A stretch of DNA of 64,000 nucleotides, from contig DEKJ01000051.1 in the NCBI GenBank assembly GCA_002353825.1, positions 13,480-77,479 of the forward strand, given 5' to 3'. Source of the DNA: Prevotella sp. UBA2725 (lineage in GTDB: Bacteria; Bacteroidota; Bacteroidia; Bacteroidales; Bacteroidaceae). This document shows positions 60,809 to 64,000 of the stretch, piece by piece. Numbering within the stretch: position 1 is the stretch's first letter; each line of letters begins with the position of its first letter. A program made the position numbers and the translations under genes. The notes below the pieces were generated by a model, which did no database searches, was not told where the DNA came from, and worked only from the letters and a program-made list of their open reading frames with translations.

Positions 60809-62509
60809 ATGAAATTTGAAGAATTAGAATTAAGCGATAACATTCTCGATGCACTTTATGACATGCATTTCGAGGATTGTACGCCTATTCAGGAAAAGTG
60901 TATACCCCCTATTTTAGAAGGGCGCGACGTCCTCGGTGTGGCTCAGACTGGTACAGGTAAGACAGCTGCTTACCTGCTCCCTATCCTATCAAGACTCGAT
61001 GACGGGGGATTCCCGAAAGATGCCGTCAACTGTATCGTGATGTCGCCTACACGTGAGCTCGCTCAGCAGATTGACCAGGCTATGCAGGGCTTTGCTTATT
61101 ATCTCCCCGATGTATCAAGTGTCGCTGTGTATGGTGGTAACGATGGTAACCGTTATGACCAGGAGATGAAAAGCATGCGCCTTGGTGCGGATGTGATCAT
61201 TGCTACGCCGGGTCGACTCATCTCACACATCTCGATGGGTAACATCGATCTGTCGAAAGTGAGCTTCTTTGTGCTTGATGAAGCTGATCGTATGCTCGAT
61301 ATGGGATTCTCAGAGGACATCATGAAGATTGCTTCGGGATTACCTAAGAACTGTCAGACGATCATGTTCTCGGCTACAATGCCTAAGGACATCGAGCAAC
61401 TCGCTCAAAACTTGCTGAAGAACCCTGTAGAGGTGAAACTCGCTGTGAGCAAGCCGGCTGAGAAAATTCAGCAGAGCGCTTATATCTGCTATGAGACGCA
61501 AAAACTGAAGATCATTGAAGATATCTTCAAGGCAGGTGACCTAAAGCGTGTCATCATCTTCTCGGGGAGTAAGATGAAAGTGAAGCAGATCAACCAGGCG
61601 CTGCAGAAACTGAAGATCAACAGTGGTGAGATGCACTCGGATCTTGAGCAGGCTGAGCGTGACGATATCATGTTCAAGTTCAAGAGTGGACAGATTGATG
61701 TCCTCGTGGCTACGGATATTGTGGCTCGTGGTATTGATATCGATGATATCACAATGGTCATCAACTATGATGTGCCTCACGATGCTGAGGACTATGTACA
61801 TCGTATCGGTCGTACGGCTCGTGCTGATCGTGATGGTGTAGCAATCACCTTTGTCAATGAGGATGACATGTATGCCTTCCATCAGATAGAGAAGTTCCTT
61901 GGTAAGGAGATCAAGAAGAATCCATTGCCGGAAGGTTGCGGTGAAGGCCCGGAGTATACAACTTCGAAGCGTCCTGGTCGTACGTCGGCTAAGAGTCGTC
62001 GTCGTAAAGACCGTGACAACACAGCACATAAAGATGCCAAGCAGCGCAATGATCGCAGACAGCGCAACGAGAAAAGAGGCGACAATCGTAATAATCAGCA
62101 GAATGACCAACAGAATGGTCAGAAGCAGGAGCGTCAGCAGAAGCAAGGACAGCCTAAGAGAAATCAGCAGAAGCAGAATCAACAGAACCAAGGCCAGCAG
62201 AAGCAAGAGCAACAGGCTCAAGGTCAGCCTAAGCAGAGACGTCAGCGTGGCAGAGGGCAGAAACAGGAGCGTCAGCATGAACAGCAGCAGGTTCAGAATC
62301 CGAATGAGGGTCAGAAGACGCGTGGACGCCATAAATATGCTGATAAGCAGCGTGGACAGCAAGCGCAGCAGTCGCAGCAGCCTTCTAACAGTCAGACGCA
62401 GAGCAAAGGTAAGAAGAAAGGTGTCGTGCAGCCTAATATCAACGATCGTAGCCTGAAAGGCTTCCTTAAACATCCGCTCCGCTGGATCATGAATATCGGA
62501 AAGAGATAA
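60809..62509 (+). CDS. DEAD-box RNA helicase with Q/N-rich tail
   Basis: This 566-residue protein has the full helicase core: Q motif (CTPIQEKCIPP), AQTGTGKT, PTRELAQQ, DEADRMLDMGF, SATMP, and HRIGRTARA (RhlE-like). The last ~165 residues are low-complexity and rich in Q, N, R and K (RRKDRDN, QQNDQQNGQKQERQQKQ), a likely disordered RNA-binding tail. It follows the permease by 19 bases and would unwind structured RNA, for example in ribosome assembly or at low temperature. Confidence 0.9.
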   Translation: MKFEELELSDNILDALYDMHFEDCTPIQEKCIPPILEGRDVLGVAQTGTGKTAAYLLPILSRLDDGGFPKDAVNCIVMSPTRELAQQIDQAMQGFAYYLPDVSSVAVYGGNDGNRYDQEMKSMRLGADVIIATPGRLISHISMGNIDLSKVSFFVLDEADRMLDMGFSEDIMKIASGLPKNCQTIMFSATMPKDIEQLAQNLLKNPVEVKLAVSKPAEKIQQSAYICYETQKLKIIEDIFKAGDLKRVIIFSGSKMKVKQINQALQKLKINSGEMHSDLEQAERDDIMFKFKSGQIDVLVATDIVARGIDIDDITMVINYDVPHDAEDYVHRIGRTARADRDGVAITFVNEDDMYAFHQIEKFLGKEIKKNPLPEGCGEGPEYTTSKRPGRTSAKSRRRKDRDNTAHKDAKQRNDRRQRNEKRGDNRNNQQNDQQNGQKQERQQKQGQPKRNQQKQNQQNQGQQKQEQQAQGQPKQRRQRGRGQKQERQHEQQQVQNPNEGQKTRGRHKYADKQRGQQAQQSQQPSNSQTQSKGKKKGVVQPNINDRSLKGFLKHPLRWIMNIGKR

Positions 62510-62532
62510 TACCTACTAATATCATATGAACT

Positions 62533-63963
62533 ATGGAAAAGGTAAAGAAGAATAATTTGTCAGAGTGTACCACTATTGTTGTTGGTGGTAACTTGACAGG
62601 CGATGGATCACGTATCTATGCACGCAGTGAGGATTTTGATGCCATGCGTTGCAAGAACTGGCTGGTCTTTGATGAGACCGATAATGGTCCTGAAGAGTTC
62701 GTTGCCAACGACAGTGCCTTCAGATGCCCACTGCCTAAGAAGCGTCTTGGATATACGGCGCTCCCCGATTATCAATATCATCATGAATGGGGAAGTGCTG
62801 GATTCAACACAGCAGGTGTGGGTGAGAGTTCTACAGAGACTATTTTCAGTAGTCCTGAGGCTCTTGCGCATGATCCTTATGTAGCTGATGGAATGGCGGA
62901 GAACTGCACTTACAACACGGTGCTTCCTTATATCCACACAGCACGTGAAGGCGTGGAGCGCTTGGGTGCCATGATTGAGAAATATGGTTCCGCTGAAGGC
63001 TTTGGTATCGGCTTTATTGATAACAAGGAAACATGGTACTTGGAGAATGCCTGTGGACACCACTGGCTCGCTTGCCGCATCCCTGATGACAAGTATTTTG
63101 TGACGGGTAACCAGAGTCGTTTCCGCGATTATGACCCCAAGGATACAGAGAACTTCCTCGCAGACAAGGATTTGCTGAGCTTTGCAGAGAAGAACGGTCT
63201 GTGGGATGGAAAGGAGAAGTTCGATTTCCATAAGGCTTACTCGAAGGATGATATCGCTGACCATACTTACAACTATACGCGCGTATGGGGCTTGCAGAAG
63301 CTCTTCACTCCTTCCATGAAGCAGGATGTAGATGTCAATACGTTCCCCGTATATGCTGTTCCAGACAGTGGTCATATCAATATCCCTGAGCTGCGGAAAG
63401 CTTTCCGTTTCCATTATGATGGCACTGATCATGATCCGTATCTTCACAACAACGGTCATGAGCCTTGGCGTCCGGTCTCTATCTTCCGTACCACGCAGAC
63501 CCATCTGCTTCAGGTTCGTCCCTGGCTCCCGGATGCTATCGGACATATCACTTATGTAGCTGATGGCATGGCTGACCTCGGTGTGTTCCTGCCTATCTAT
63601 CAGGGTATCAAGAGTTTCCCGAAGGCTTATCAGATTGGCGATAACCATTGCACGAATGACTCAGCTTACTGGAAGTTCCGTAAGGTGATGACCTTAGCAA
63701 TGACCAACTATAATGCTTATGCCCCTGTCGTGAAGGAGCGCTATGCGAAACTTGAGGCAGAGAATGATGAGCGTCAGAAGGAGTTTGAGGCTAAGTATCT
63801 GGCCATCTATAAGGAGAAGCCGATGGAGGCTCAGGATATGCTTCAGGCTTTCAGCGATCAGATTCTCAATCATGCACTTGAGGTGGCTGATGAGCTCACC
63901 CTTGATCTCTTCACCCGTCTCACAGAAGACACGATGAAGAACTATATGTTCCACGGAGCGTAG
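62533..63963 (+). CDS. C69-family dipeptidase (PepD-like)
   Basis: This 476-residue protein belongs to the C69 Ntn-hydrolase peptidases. The mature enzyme should start at C12 (CTTIVVGGNLTGDGS), after autocleavage of MEKVKKNNLSE; the free N-terminal cysteine is the nucleophile. Other family marks are RSEDFD and WGSAGFNTAGVGESSTETI (core GVGESSTET). It cleaves dipeptides. It lacks a signal peptide, so a cytoplasmic location is likely. The frame ends at 63,963 close to the window edge. Confidence 0.88.
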   Translation: MEKVKKNNLSECTTIVVGGNLTGDGSRIYARSEDFDAMRCKNWLVFDETDNGPEEFVANDSAFRCPLPKKRLGYTALPDYQYHHEWGSAGFNTAGVGESSTETIFSSPEALAHDPYVADGMAENCTYNTVLPYIHTAREGVERLGAMIEKYGSAEGFGIGFIDNKETWYLENACGHHWLACRIPDDKYFVTGNQSRFRDYDPKDTENFLADKDLLSFAEKNGLWDGKEKFDFHKAYSKDDIADHTYNYTRVWGLQKLFTPSMKQDVDVNTFPVYAVPDSGHINIPELRKAFRFHYDGTDHDPYLHNNGHEPWRPVSIFRTTQTHLLQVRPWLPDAIGHITYVADGMADLGVFLPIYQGIKSFPKAYQIGDNHCTNDSAYWKFRKVMTLAMTNYNAYAPVVKERYAKLEAENDERQKEFEAKYLAIYKEKPMEAQDMLQAFSDQILNHALEVADELTLDLFTRLTEDTMKNYMFHGA

Positions 63964-64000
63964 CGCTACGCTAAAGTATAAAGAAAAAGGAATAAAGAAT

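Noticed and set aside
61541..62473. Leucine-rich minus-strand frame of 310 codons resembling a membrane protein
   Set aside because: It is an artefact of the Q/N/R-rich tail of the helicase gene read on the opposite strand.

Overview
The window reads as a chromosomal segment of a Bacteroidota gut or rumen bacterium, most likely Prevotella/Segatella. Promoters have the TAnnTTTG -7 box of this phylum, there is a SusC/SusD pectin locus with multi-domain pectinases, several secreted proteins end in the short 'GIYIQNGKK' tail common in Prevotella, and 2-oxoacid:ferredoxin oxidoreductase genes point to an anaerobe.

Bases 1-14,900 are an accessory island of defence, toxin-antitoxin and broken genes: two copies of an AbiE type IV toxin-antitoxin cassette (one has lost its toxin by an in-frame deletion), truncated RNase Z-like metallo-hydrolases, three large AAA ATPases with nuclease-like tails, an RloA/RloB pair, a HipB-like regulator with palindromic operators, a bacterial-type PARG macrodomain gene, and truncated radical-SAM and XRE genes. 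Between them (about 5,991-6,388) lies a gene-free stretch that has a promoter box, a three-way-junction fold, further hairpins and a terminator: a candidate structured noncoding RNA.

Bases 14,900-19,300 are a minus-strand run: GntR/FadR regulator with two operators, MFS exporter, ABM monooxygenase, alkA, ogt, and an intact RNase Z-like protein. Next come an AraC regulator fused to a NifX-like domain and a bile-acid:Na+ symporter-family transporter (plus strand).

Bases 22,400-28,600 carry an ECF sigma/anti-sigma/TonB-receptor module, a small secreted protein and a PL1 pectate lyase. An IS4-family element (28,615-30,014) sits exactly behind the lyase stop codon with a 9-bp target duplication. 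Then follow tRNA-Val, korAB, two hotdog dehydratases and a xylose-type operon (symporter, xylulokinase, FucI-fold isomerase). Bases 39,169-54,412 are the main pectin utilisation locus (minus strand): GH28-GH105 fusion, CE8 pectinesterase, GH28, SusC, SusD, DUF4957/DUF5123 lipoprotein, GH28. Together they would de-esterify homogalacturonan, cleave it, import the oligomers and trim unsaturated ends.

Bases 54,900-63,963 are core genes: trmN6, lon, tgt, an LptF/G-type permease, a DEAD-box helicase and a C69 dipeptidase. Several intergenic gaps hold short arrays of unrelated sequence that share a 22-bp period.
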